From Acidimicrobiia bacterium (GTDB lineage Bacteria; Actinomycetota; Acidimicrobiia; Acidimicrobiales; AC-14): a DNA stretch of 13,983 nucleotides. The stretch's first letter is position 1. Every line of letters starts with the position of its first letter. The translations under genes were made by a program, and so were the position numbers. The notes beneath the pieces are model-generated. The model was not told where the DNA came from. It saw only the letters and a list, made by a program, of their open reading frames with translations, and did not search any database. Shown here one piece after another: positions 1-5,736 of the stretch. Where the stretch lies: contig JAFAUA010000505.1 of assembly GCA_019243595.1 (NCBI GenBank), forward strand, positions 1 through 13,983, read 5' to 3'.

Positions 1-423
1 CGCCATCGCCGTTGCCAGATTCACCGTAACGCTCGACTTACCGACGCCGCCCTTGCCGCTGGCGACGGCGATCACTCGTGTGGTGAGAGGGACCTCGGTC
101 GGCGGCGGGTTGTCGGCCAGGCGCTTTCGCACCCGCTGCATCACCGCGCTGCGCTGCTCTTGGGTCATCTCCGCGAACGTCACGTCGATGTCGCTGACGC
201 CCGGCAGACCGCGCACCTTCGACTCGACGTCCTCTCGGATCTGCGTCCGCAGCGGACACCCGGAGATGGTGAGGGCGACGCCGACGGTCACGTGCCCGTC
301 AGAGGCGACCTGCACGTCGCGCACCATGCCGAGGTCGACGATGTCGGACCCGAGCTCGGGGTCGACGACGCCGCGCAGCACCTCGACGACGTCCTGTTCG
401 CTCGGCAGCACGGTCCCCGGCAC
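1..423 (-). CDS. mrp: Mrp/ApbC-family Fe-S carrier P-loop ATPase, N-terminal part (cut by window edge)
   Basis: The 141 visible residues start at GTG 423; an in-frame TAA lies just upstream (435-433), so no longer start is possible. Residues about 7-85 form a MIP18/DUF59-type domain with the CPLR segment at 56-59. Residues 115-141 begin the ParA/MinD-like ATPase with the deviant Walker A SGKGGVGKS (122-130), whose first lysine is typical of the Mrp/NBP35 family. The family carries and transfers Fe-S clusters in the cytoplasm. Most of the ATPase domain, including any C-terminal CxxC ligand pair, lies beyond position 1 and cannot be checked. The gene is divergent from a SufR-like regulator and near an A-type Fe-S carrier, which supports a role in Fe-S assembly. 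No Shine-Dalgarno is visible; a TAAAAT box six nt before the GTG suggests a leaderless mRNA. Confidence 0.93.
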   Translation of the reverse strand, partial: MPGTVLPSEQDVVEVLRGVVDPELGSDIVDLGMVRDVQVASDGHVTVGVALTISGCPLRTQIREDVESKVRGLPGVSDIDVTFAEMTQEQRSAVMQRVRKRLADNPPPTEVPLTTRVIAVASGKGGVGKSSVTVNLATAMA

Positions 424-429
424 GCTTCG

Positions 430-435
430 ATTTTA
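430..435 (-). promoter_or_regulatory. Probable -10 box of leaderless mrp transcript
   Basis: On the minus strand TAAAAT is followed by six nt (CGAAGC) and then the GTG start of mrp. This is the spacing expected between a -10 element and a transcription start that coincides with the start codon, as common in actinobacteria. No purine-rich ribosome site precedes the GTG. The -35 position would fall around 453-458 and is a poor match to TTGACA. Confidence 0.55.
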
Positions 436-451
436 CCGGGCTTCGCCGTAG

Positions 452-457
452 TAATGT
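452..457 (+). promoter_or_regulatory. Probable -10 box of leaderless sufR-like transcript
   Basis: TAATGT is followed by six nt and the GTG at 464. The G-run at 458-462 lies too close to the start to act as a ribosome site, so a leaderless message is the simpler reading. Its expected -35 region overlaps the -10 box of the divergent mrp promoter (430-435). An imperfect dyad at 434-450 (TACcGg...gCcGTA, five of eight pairs) sits between the two -10 boxes and could be an operator, but this is weak. Confidence 0.5.
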
Positions 458-463
458 GGGGGC

Positions 464-1120
464 GTGGAGCCGCAGGCCCGGTTGGCCGTTCTGAAGGCGC
501 TCGGCGACAACACTCGCTACGCCATCTATCTCGAATTGGCGCGGTCGGCGTCGCCGCTGTCGACGCAGGACATCGCCGAGACGCTCGGCCTGCACCCGAA
601 CACGGTGCGGCCGCATCTGGAGCGCATGCGCGACGTCGGCCTTCTCGACGTCGAGGTCGAGGCACGCGGCTCGGTGGGTCGCCCGCAGCACCGGTACTCG
701 CTGGCGGCCGACGCGCCGTCGCTGGGCCTGGAGCCCGCCGCCTTCCCGCTGCTGGCCCGTCTGCTGCTCGGCGCGGCCGCCGGAGCAGGGGTCGCCGGGG
801 AAGACGCCGCCGTGGCCAGTCGGGAGCAGGGGCGGGCCATGGCTGCCCGCTCAGGTCACGGGTCGTGCGCCCAGGCCCTGACCAGGGCCCTCGACGAGCT
901 CGGCTTCGATCCGGCGACGGCCGACGACGGCGAGTTCGCCACCATCGCCTTCACCCACTGCCCCTACCGGGAGCTGGCCGAAGCGCACCCCGAGCTCGTG
1001 TGCCACTTGCACCGCGGGCTCGTCGAAGGATTCGTGGAAGAACACGGCGGCGCAGACGTTGCACACTTCGGAACGCTCGTCGACCGCGAGCCGTGTCAGG
1101 TCGTTTTGTCCGTCGAATAG
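464..1120 (+). CDS. SufR-like helix-turn-helix regulator with C-terminal cysteine cluster
   Basis: The 218-residue protein starts at GTG 464. Residues about 6-80 form an ArsR-type winged helix; the recognition region is about 32-61 (LSTQDIAETLGLHPNTVRPH and following). The C-terminal half has cysteines at 135, 166, 180 and 211, in contexts FTHCPYRELA, ELVCHLH and REPCQVV. The C166-X13-C180-X30-C211 arrangement resembles SufR-type repressors, which bind an Fe-S cluster and control Fe-S assembly genes. That this protein senses cluster status is inference from the cysteine pattern. Its neighbours agree: mrp is divergent and an A-type Fe-S carrier follows 18 nt downstream. No suf operon lies beside it in this window, unlike the usual actinobacterial sufR position. 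An ordinary ArsR-family regulator is the alternative. Confidence 0.82.
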   Translation: MEPQARLAVLKALGDNTRYAIYLELARSASPLSTQDIAETLGLHPNTVRPHLERMRDVGLLDVEVEARGSVGRPQHRYSLAADAPSLGLEPAAFPLLARLLLGAAAGAGVAGEDAAVASREQGRAMAARSGHGSCAQALTRALDELGFDPATADDGEFATIAFTHCPYRELAEAHPELVCHLHRGLVEGFVEEHGGADVAHFGTLVDREPCQVVLSVE

Positions 1121-1125
1121 GCAGG

Positions 1126-1131
1126 TAGGCT
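1126..1131 (+). promoter_or_regulatory. Possible -10 box before the A-type carrier gene
   Basis: TAGGCT lies seven nt before the ATG at 1139, spacing that fits a leaderless start. The overlapping GGCAGGTAGG (1120-1129) could instead be read as a Shine-Dalgarno, so this gene may simply be co-transcribed with the regulator upstream. Both readings are open. Confidence 0.35.
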
Positions 1132-1138
1132 GAACCAC

Positions 1139-1495
1139 ATGAGCATCCAGGAGCAGGCCGTCGACACCGGTGCGGTGATCGTCCTCACCGACACCGCCGT
1201 CAGCAAGGTCAAGGAGCTGATCGCACAGGAGAGCGAGGAGAACCTCGCCCTGCGCGTCGCCGTGCGTCCCGGCGGGTGCTCGGGCTTCAGCTACGAGATG
1301 TTCTTCGATACCGACGTCGCAGCCGACGACATCAAGTCCGACTTCGGCGGCGTGAGCGTGGTCGTCGACCCGTCGAGCGCACCGCTGCTGAAGGGCGCGA
1401 CGCTCGACTTCAAGGACGGCCTCCAGGGCGCGGGGTTCTCGATCAACAACCCCAACGCCACCCGCTCCTGCGGCTGCGGTCAGAGCTTTAGCTAA
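1139..1495 (+). CDS. erpA: A-type iron-sulfur cluster carrier (HesB/IscA/ErpA family)
   Basis: This 118-residue protein has the three family cysteines: C47 in RPGGCSGFSYEM and the C-terminal CGC pair C111 and C113 in SCGCGQSFS. Length and layout are those of a standalone A-type carrier, which receives and passes on Fe-S clusters in the cytoplasm. The N-terminal stretch of about 12 residues precedes the conserved ITDTAVSKV-like segment, seen here as VLTDTAVSKV. It sits between the SufR-like gene and a gene for a protein with two predicted [2Fe-2S] clusters, which is a plausible client. The symbol is by similarity to the ErpA group; IscA or SufA naming is equally possible from sequence alone. 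Confidence 0.92.
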   Translation: MSIQEQAVDTGAVIVLTDTAVSKVKELIAQESEENLALRVAVRPGGCSGFSYEMFFDTDVAADDIKSDFGGVSVVVDPSSAPLLKGATLDFKDGLQGAGFSINNPNATRSCGCGQSFS

Positions 1496-3013
1496 CTGAC
1501 GCTCGACTTCACGCTCGACGGGCGTCCGGTCTCCGTCGAGGACACTTCCTCATCGCTTCTCGAGGTCCTGCGCGACCGGCTCGGCGCGCGCTCGCCCAAG
1601 GACGGCTGTAGCCCCCAGGGCCAGTGTGGGTGCTGCACGGTGCTGGTCGACGGCGCGCCGCGAGTCGCATGCGTGACGCCCGCCCGGCGCGTCGCGGGGC
1701 GGACCGTCACCACCGTCGACGGGCTGCCGGACGAGGAGCGGCGTGCCTGGGGCGACGCCTTCTGCTCCACGGGCGCAAGCCAGTGCGGTTTCTGCACGCC
1801 AGGAATCGTGCTGCGTCTGGCCGCCCTGCGGGCGAAGGGATCGACCGACGTCGACGGCGCCCTGCTCGCCCACCTGTGCCGGTGCACGGGTTGGAGGACG
1901 ATCGGCGAGGCGTTCGAGGCGTACGGCGTCGACGGCGGGCCCCGCGACCTCGAGGCCGCGTCCCGGCGGGCGGCGATCGAGGGCGGTGTACCGCAACGCG
2001 TCGCGCCTGACGTGGCCTTGGGCGGCGGCGGGTTCGCGGACGACACGGCACCGGTCGACGCCTTGGTCGCTGTTCCCGACGGTCGCGGTGGGTGGGCGGT
2101 CGGCGAGACGCTGACCGACGCCAGGCAGGCGGCCGGCAAGGTCCAGGGACGGCGTACGACCGCCGCGCTGCAACACACCCTCGGCGTGCCCGAGGGAGAT
2201 TGGGACGTCACCCTGCGCACGACGTGGGTCGAGCCCGCGTACCTGGAGCTCGACGCGTCGTGGTGCGCTCCCGGGCGCGAGCCGGCGACGCCGCTTGCCA
2301 ACGGCGGCGCCTTCGGCGGCAAGGTCGCGTCGGAGGCTCCCGCAGTTGCCCGTCGCCTGGCCGACGAGCATGGGCGGGCTGTCCGCGTGCTCCTGTCGCG
2401 TGAAGACACTGTGCGCCTCGGCCCCAAGCGTGCGCCGATCGCCGCCGGAGCGGGCGCCGACGGCACGGGCGTGGTGCGGGTGGCGCGCACCGAAGGCCTT
2501 GCTGACGCCGTCCGGGCGTTCGCGCCCGGCCTGACAGTCGAGGAGGTCGACGTGGCGGGACCGCCGACGTCGTCGGCCCTGCGTGCGGCGGGGTGGGCCG
2601 AAGCCCACGTGTTGCTGAGCGGTGCGACAGGCACGACCCGTGCCGTGCGCTCGCCGTCCGGCGCCGTCGCCGAGGCCGAGGTTGCCGATGACCTCGTGCG
2701 CGTCCGCGTTTCGTGCGGCGACGCGCTCGACGACGTCGTGCTGCGGTCCTACTGCATCGGGGCGACCCACATGGCGCTTGGTTGGGTGTGGTCCGAGGGC
2801 ATCGCCGTCGACGAGGCCGGCGACCCCCACGACCTCACCATCCGCTCATTCGGCATTCTCCGCGCTCGGGAGATGCCGGCGGTCGAGGTCGAGATCGACC
2901 ACGGCGGCGGCGAGCCGGTCAACGGCTCGGACGCCGTTTTCGCAGCAGTGGCGGCGGCTGCGTGGATCGGCGAGGGTTGTGCGCAGGACTGGCCGACGCG
3001 GAGGAACAAGTGA
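1496..3013 (+). CDS. Fusion of [2Fe-2S] xanthine-dehydrogenase-type module with a shortened molybdopterin-domain remnant
   Basis: Read from CTG 1496 the protein has 505 residues. Residues 1-60 are a plant-type [2Fe-2S] domain with C38, C44, C46/C47 and C59. Residues 75-145 are the helical second [2Fe-2S] domain with C90, QCGFCTPG (C97, C100) and LCRCTG (C128, C130). Residues about 240-495 recall the Mo-cofactor subunit of xanthine dehydrogenase/aldehyde oxidase: GGAFGGK (270-276), GRAVRVLLSREDTVR (293-307), SYCIGATHMALGWVWSEG (418-435), DLTIRSFGILRAREMP (446-461) and GEPVNGSDAVFAAVAAA (from 472). No FAD domain is present and most of the usual roughly 750-residue Mo subunit is missing. E473 in GEP might match the catalytic glutamate, tentatively. 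The next usable start, GTG 1640, would remove the first cluster ligands, so the true start is upstream: CTG 1496 or a misread base. Substrate unknown. Confidence 0.8.
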   Translation: MTLDFTLDGRPVSVEDTSSSLLEVLRDRLGARSPKDGCSPQGQCGCCTVLVDGAPRVACVTPARRVAGRTVTTVDGLPDEERRAWGDAFCSTGASQCGFCTPGIVLRLAALRAKGSTDVDGALLAHLCRCTGWRTIGEAFEAYGVDGGPRDLEAASRRAAIEGGVPQRVAPDVALGGGGFADDTAPVDALVAVPDGRGGWAVGETLTDARQAAGKVQGRRTTAALQHTLGVPEGDWDVTLRTTWVEPAYLELDASWCAPGREPATPLANGGAFGGKVASEAPAVARRLADEHGRAVRVLLSREDTVRLGPKRAPIAAGAGADGTGVVRVARTEGLADAVRAFAPGLTVEEVDVAGPPTSSALRAAGWAEAHVLLSGATGTTRAVRSPSGAVAEAEVADDLVRVRVSCGDALDDVVLRSYCIGATHMALGWVWSEGIAVDEAGDPHDLTIRSFGILRAREMPAVEVEIDHGGGEPVNGSDAVFAAVAAAAWIGEGCAQDWPTRRNK

Positions 3014-3357
3014 GCAAACCAGTGGGGCCGTACACGCCTGTCATGCGGGCGGGTGACTGGCTGGTCGTGTCGGGCCAGGTGGGGATCCATGACGGTCAGC
3101 TGGTCAGCGGCGGGATGCAGGCCGAGCTGCGGCAGGCGCTCGCCAATCTGAAGGCCCTGCTCGAGAGCCAAGGCGCGTCGATCACCGACGTCGTCAAGAC
3201 GACCGTCTACCTCCGCCACATCGACGACTACGCCTCGATGAACGAGGCGTACATCGAGTTCTTCGGCGACCACCGTCCGGCCCGCGCCGCTGTCGCTGTG
3301 GCCGGTCTTCCGCTTCATGCCCTGGTCGAGGTCGAGGCCTGGGCGTTCATGGGGTAA
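3010..3357 (+). CDS. ridA: RidA-family (YjgF/YER057c/UK114) enamine/imine deaminase
   Basis: The 115-residue protein starts at GTG 3010, overlapping the preceding stop as GTGA; GAGGAA at 3001-3006 is the ribosome site, so translation is probably coupled. Family marks are GPYTP (6-10), SGQVGI (21-26), the segment EAYIEFFGDHRPARAAV (79-95) with R92 at the position of the substrate-carboxylate arginine, and a C-terminal VEVEAWA (106-112). RidA proteins hydrolyse reactive 2-aminoacrylate and related enamines/imines in the cytoplasm. The length is slightly below the usual 125-130 because the N-terminus is short. Why it is coupled to the molybdopterin-like fusion gene is unknown; a reactive imine or enamine product of that enzyme is a speculation. 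Confidence 0.92.
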   Translation: MSKPVGPYTPVMRAGDWLVVSGQVGIHDGQLVSGGMQAELRQALANLKALLESQGASITDVVKTTVYLRHIDDYASMNEAYIEFFGDHRPARAAVAVAGLPLHALVEVEAWAFMG

Positions 3358-3367
3358 GAATCACACC

Positions 3368-3523
3368 GTGGTCGGAGCGATCATCCTCGTTATCGGCATG
3401 CTGCTGTTCTTCCCGCTGATCTTCGTCGTCGGCGGCGTCACCATGGGCGTCCTGGGCTGGGCCGCCCAGACCGAGGTCGAGGACGCCAACGAAGGCAGCG
3501 AGCTGATCGAGCTCAACCAGTAG
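3368..3523 (+). CDS. Small hydrophobic membrane protein, unknown function
   Basis: From GTG 3368 the protein has 51 residues. A longer in-frame start exists at 3317 inside ridA but gives a basic N-terminus that is only a shadow of ridA. Residues 2-33 are almost entirely hydrophobic with a proline near the middle (FFPLIF), so one long helix or a tight helical hairpin is possible. The tail (TEVEDANEGSELIELNQ) is acidic and probably soluble. It follows ridA by 10 nt and is probably in the same transcript. I do not recognise a family. Codon usage matches its neighbours. Confidence 0.6.
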   Translation: MVGAIILVIGMLLFFPLIFVVGGVTMGVLGWAAQTEVEDANEGSELIELNQ

Positions 3524-3524
3524 C

Positions 3525-3550
3525 GGCTATCCCCAACGAGGGGATTGGCC
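3525..3550. terminator. Possible bidirectional terminator between convergent genes
   Basis: ATCCCC (3529-3534) and GGGGAT (3540-3545) form a perfect 6-bp stem with a five-nt loop; GGC (3525-3527) and GCC (3548-3550) can extend it past a small internal loop. It lies where the plus-strand small membrane gene and the minus-strand regulator gene converge with three nt between them. There is no T-tract, so strength is uncertain. Confidence 0.4.
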
Positions 3551-4207
3551 GAAGCGGTAGCCGACGGAGCGCACCGTCTGGATGAGGGCTGCGTGCTCCT
3601 CGCCCAGCTTGGCCCGGAGACGGCGGACGTGGACGTCGACCGTCCTGGCCCCGCCGTAGTACTCGTAGCCCCAGACCCGCGAGAGCAGCGTCTCGCGCGT
3701 GAAGACCTTGCCGGGGTGGGTGGCGAGGAACTTCAGCAGCTCGTACTCCATGAAGGTCAGATCGAGGTGTTGGCCGGCGATGGCCGCCTGGTACGTCTCG
3801 AGGTTGAGCACCAGCGGGCCGCACTCGACGAGCTCCGGTCTGGTGCCCCGCCCCGTTCGCCAGAACAGGTGCTTCAGGCGCGCTTCCAGCTCGACGGGCT
3901 GGAACGGCGTGACGCAGAAGTCGTCGAACAGGTCCTCACGCAGCTCGAGCTCGGCGAGCGTGGTGCTGGGCACGAGCAGCAGCAAGGGCTCGAGGGGGAT
4001 GTCGCGCTTGCGCAGGGCGCGGCACATGGCGAAGGCGGCATCCGGATCCTCGTCAGCACAGATCACCGCACCTGCCCAGCCCTCGTCGGGCTCGAGGCGG
4101 GTGGCGGCGTCGGGCGTGGCCGCGGCCTTCCACGGCCAGCTGCCGAGGTCGAGGGCCTGGGCCAGCTGGGGCGGTGTGGGATCGGGGAAGAGAAGCAGCG
4201 GTTCCAT
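3527..4207 (-). CDS. GlnR-like orphan OmpR-family transcription regulator
   Basis: The 226-residue protein has a degenerate receiver (1-115) and a winged-helix domain (about 127-220) with LDLTFMEYELLKFLATHPGK (148-167), VFTRETLLSRVWGYEYYGG (168-186), RTVDVHVRRLRAKLG (188-202) and TVRSVGYRF (211-219). This closely recalls actinobacterial GlnR, the global nitrogen regulator. D52 is near the usual phosphorylation site, but the N-terminal acidic pair is largely lost (only D9) and the conserved lysine of the KPF motif is absent (VTPFQP, 99-104), so phosphorylation is unlikely, as in GlnR. No sensor kinase gene is adjacent. The gene lies 20 nt downstream of a GlnA2-type synthetase on the same strand, which strengthens the nitrogen-control reading. 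Start ATG 4207 is the only suitable one; GGGGGG about 12 nt upstream may be a distant ribosome site. Another OmpR-type orphan regulator is the alternative. Confidence 0.85.
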   Translation of the reverse strand: MEPLLLFPDPTPPQLAQALDLGSWPWKAAATPDAATRLEPDEGWAGAVICADEDPDAAFAMCRALRKRDIPLEPLLLLVPSTTLAELELREDLFDDFCVTPFQPVELEARLKHLFWRTGRGTRPELVECGPLVLNLETYQAAIAGQHLDLTFMEYELLKFLATHPGKVFTRETLLSRVWGYEYYGGARTVDVHVRRLRAKLGEEHAALIQTVRSVGYRFGQSPRWG

Positions 4208-4227
4208 CGTCGGTCACATCCCCCCGA

Positions 4228-5571
4228 TTACAGGATAGGGAGGTAGCGCTCGATCTCGTAGGGCGTGACGTAGGTCTTGTACTCGTCCCACTCGATGCGC
4301 TTGTTGCGAATGAACCACTCGAAGACGTGCTCGCCCAGCGCTTCGGCGACCAGCTCCGACTGCTCCATCTCGATGATCGCCTCTTCCAGCGAGCCAGGAA
4401 GGGCGGAGACGCCCTCGGCGAGACGCTCCTCGGCGGTCATCTCGTACAGGTTGGCGGTGAGCTCGGCGTTGAGCTCGTAGCCCTCCTCCACGCCCTCGAG
4501 GCCGGCGGCCAGCACGACGGCGAAGGCGAGATACGGGTTGCACGCGGGATCGGGCGACCGGAACTCGATGCGGGTGGAGGACTCCTTGCCCTTGCGGCCG
4601 CCCGGCACGCGCACCAGTGCCGACCGGTTGTTGCGCGCCCAGGCCACGTAGACGGGTGCCTCGTTGCCGGGCGCGATCACCAGGCGCTTGTAGGAGTTGA
4701 CCCACTGGTTGGTGACGGCGGTGATCTCGCGCGCATGACGCAGCAGACCGGCGATGAATCCCTTGGCCGTCTTCGAGAGCTTGTACTCGTCGCCGGGGTC
4801 GTAGAAGGCGTTGACGTCGCCTTCGAACAGCGAGAAGTGCGTGTGCATACCGGAGCCCTGGACGTGCGACAGCGGCTTGGGCATGAACGTGGCGTGCACG
4901 CCGCGTTCGAGCGCCACCTCCTTGACGATGAGCTTGAACGTCATGATGTTGTCCGCCATCGTCAGAGCGTCGGTGTAGCGAAGGTCGATCTCGTGCTGGC
5001 TCGGGCTGTCCTCGTGATGGCTGTAGCGCACCGGGATCCCCATCTGTTCGAGGGTGAGGATGGTGCGCTTGCGCAGATCGCTGGCCACGTCGGTCGCGGT
5101 GAGGTCGAAGTATGAACCCCGGTCGAGCGGCTCGGGCTCACCGTTCGGGCTCTCGGCGCTGCCGAAGTAGAAGTACTCCATGTCCGGCCCGGCGTAGAAC
5201 GTGAACCCCCGCTCACGCGCCCGGTCAAGGTTGCGACGAAGCACATAGCGCGGATCGCCGGCGAAGGGTGTGCCGTCGAGGTCGGTGACGTCGCAGAACA
5301 TGCGCGCGACGGGCGCGTCCTGGCCCCGCCACGGCAGGACGTCGAAGGTGTTGGCGTCGGGGAGGGCGAGCATGTCGCTCTCCTGGACCCGGCTGAACCC
5401 GTCGATCGCCGAACCGTCGAACGTCATCCCCTCGGCGAAGGCGTTCTCGAGCTCGGCTGGGGTGATAGCGAAGGACTTCAGTTGTCCGAGGACGTCGGTG
5501 AACCAGAGGCGGATGAACCGCACGCCTCGCTCCTCGACCGTCCTGAGCACGTAGTCCTGCTGGCGTTCCAC
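4228..5571 (-). CDS. glnA2: Glutamine synthetase type I, GlnA2-like (GSI-alpha)
   Basis: I chose GTG 5571 because GAAGGG lies seven nt upstream and the resulting start [19 protein letters not shown] matches the mycobacterial GlnA2 N-terminus as I recall it; an ATG at 5610 would add 13 residues. The 447-residue enzyme makes glutamine from glutamate, ammonia and ATP. Visible motifs: FDGSAIDGF (51-59), PDMEYFYF (129-136), [12 protein letters not shown] (185-196), [17 protein letters not shown] (229-245), NSYKRL (292-297), [11 protein letters not shown] (313-323) and [17 protein letters not shown] (334-350). R61 is placed like the feedback-related arginine of Bacillus-type GSI-alpha. The C-terminus ([18 protein letters not shown]) is GlnA2-like. 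A tyrosine (Y376, NLYEMT) lies near the adenylylation loop, but the context is GSI-alpha, which is normally not adenylylated. It heads a likely two-gene transcript with the GlnR-like gene. Confidence 0.95.
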   Translation of the reverse strand: MERQQDYVLRTVEERGVRFIRLWFTDVLGQLKSFAITPAELENAFAEGMTFDGSAIDGFSRVQESDMLALPDANTFDVLPWRGQDAPVARMFCDVTDLDGTPFAGDPRYVLRRNLDRARERGFTFYAGPDMEYFYFGSAESPNGEPEPLDRGSYFDLTATDVASDLRKRTILTLEQMGIPVRYSHHEDSPSQHEIDLRYTDALTMADNIMTFKLIVKEVALERGVHATFMPKPLSHVQGSGMHTHFSLFEGDVNAFYDPGDEYKLSKTAKGFIAGLLRHAREITAVTNQWVNSYKRLVIAPGNEAPVYVAWARNNRSALVRVPGGRKGKESSTRIEFRSPDPACNPYLAFAVVLAAGLEGVEEGYELNAELTANLYEMTAEERLAEGVSALPGSLEEAIIEMEQSELVAEALGEHVFEWFIRNKRIEWDEYKTYVTPYEIERYLPIL

Positions 5572-5736
5572 GCTTGTCCCTTCGATACGACGGGGCATTC
5601 CGTCCAGCACTATCTTCGCAGCCGATCGGCGAGCACCCGTTCGATTTCACATCCCGTTAACACACCGGCTCGTCGCGGCGGAGATCCCTTCAGTACGTTG
5701 CCCACGCCACTGAGGGGCGAGACAGGGAGGCAAACA
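5572..5736. promoter_or_regulatory. Divergent glnA2/glnA1 promoter region
   Basis: These 165 nt between the two glutamine synthetase starts must hold both promoters. Ribosome sites are visible at both ends (GAAGGG for glnA2, AGGGAGG at 5724-5730 for glnA1). A perfect 10-bp palindrome GCCGATCGGC lies at 5621-5630. I could not assign convincing -35/-10 pairs; TATCTT on the plus strand near 5610 and TTAACA near 5658 are weak possibilities. Both genes probably have leaders of some length, unlike the leaderless genes elsewhere in the window. Confidence 0.6.
5646..5661 (+). promoter_or_regulatory. Candidate GlnR box between the two glnA genes
   Basis: TTCAC-N6-TTAAC matches the AC-N9-AC core of the actinobacterial GlnR operator (gTnAC-N6-GaAAC) but lacks the leading G of each half. 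Its position is striking: 74 nt from the glnA2 start and 75 nt from the glnA1 start. The core is short and can occur by chance, and I see no second box at the regular spacing, so this is a hypothesis supported mainly by context. Confidence 0.4.

Noticed and set aside
424..445. Direct repeat GCTTCG (424-429 and 440-445) in the mrp/sufR-like spacer as an operator
   Set aside because: Six bases, one repeat, no symmetry; the imperfect dyad at 434-450 is a slightly better but still weak candidate.
1492..2830. Two long minus-strand open frames (380 and 426 codons) opposite the molybdopterin-like fusion gene
   Set aside because: Composition is Arg/Pro/Ser-rich with no recognisable motif; such antisense frames arise in high-GC coding DNA. 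The plus strand has clear cluster and Mo-domain motifs.
3317..3367. Upstream start (3317) for the small membrane protein
   Set aside because: It would overlap the end of ridA and add a basic, Trp/Arg-rich segment unlike a membrane protein start; GTG 3368 gives a clean hydrophobic protein.
5621..5630. Palindrome GCCGATCGGC in the divergent glnA region as a regulator site
   Set aside because: A 10-bp GC-rich palindrome is not rare in this composition and matches no operator I know; noted only as part of the promoter region.
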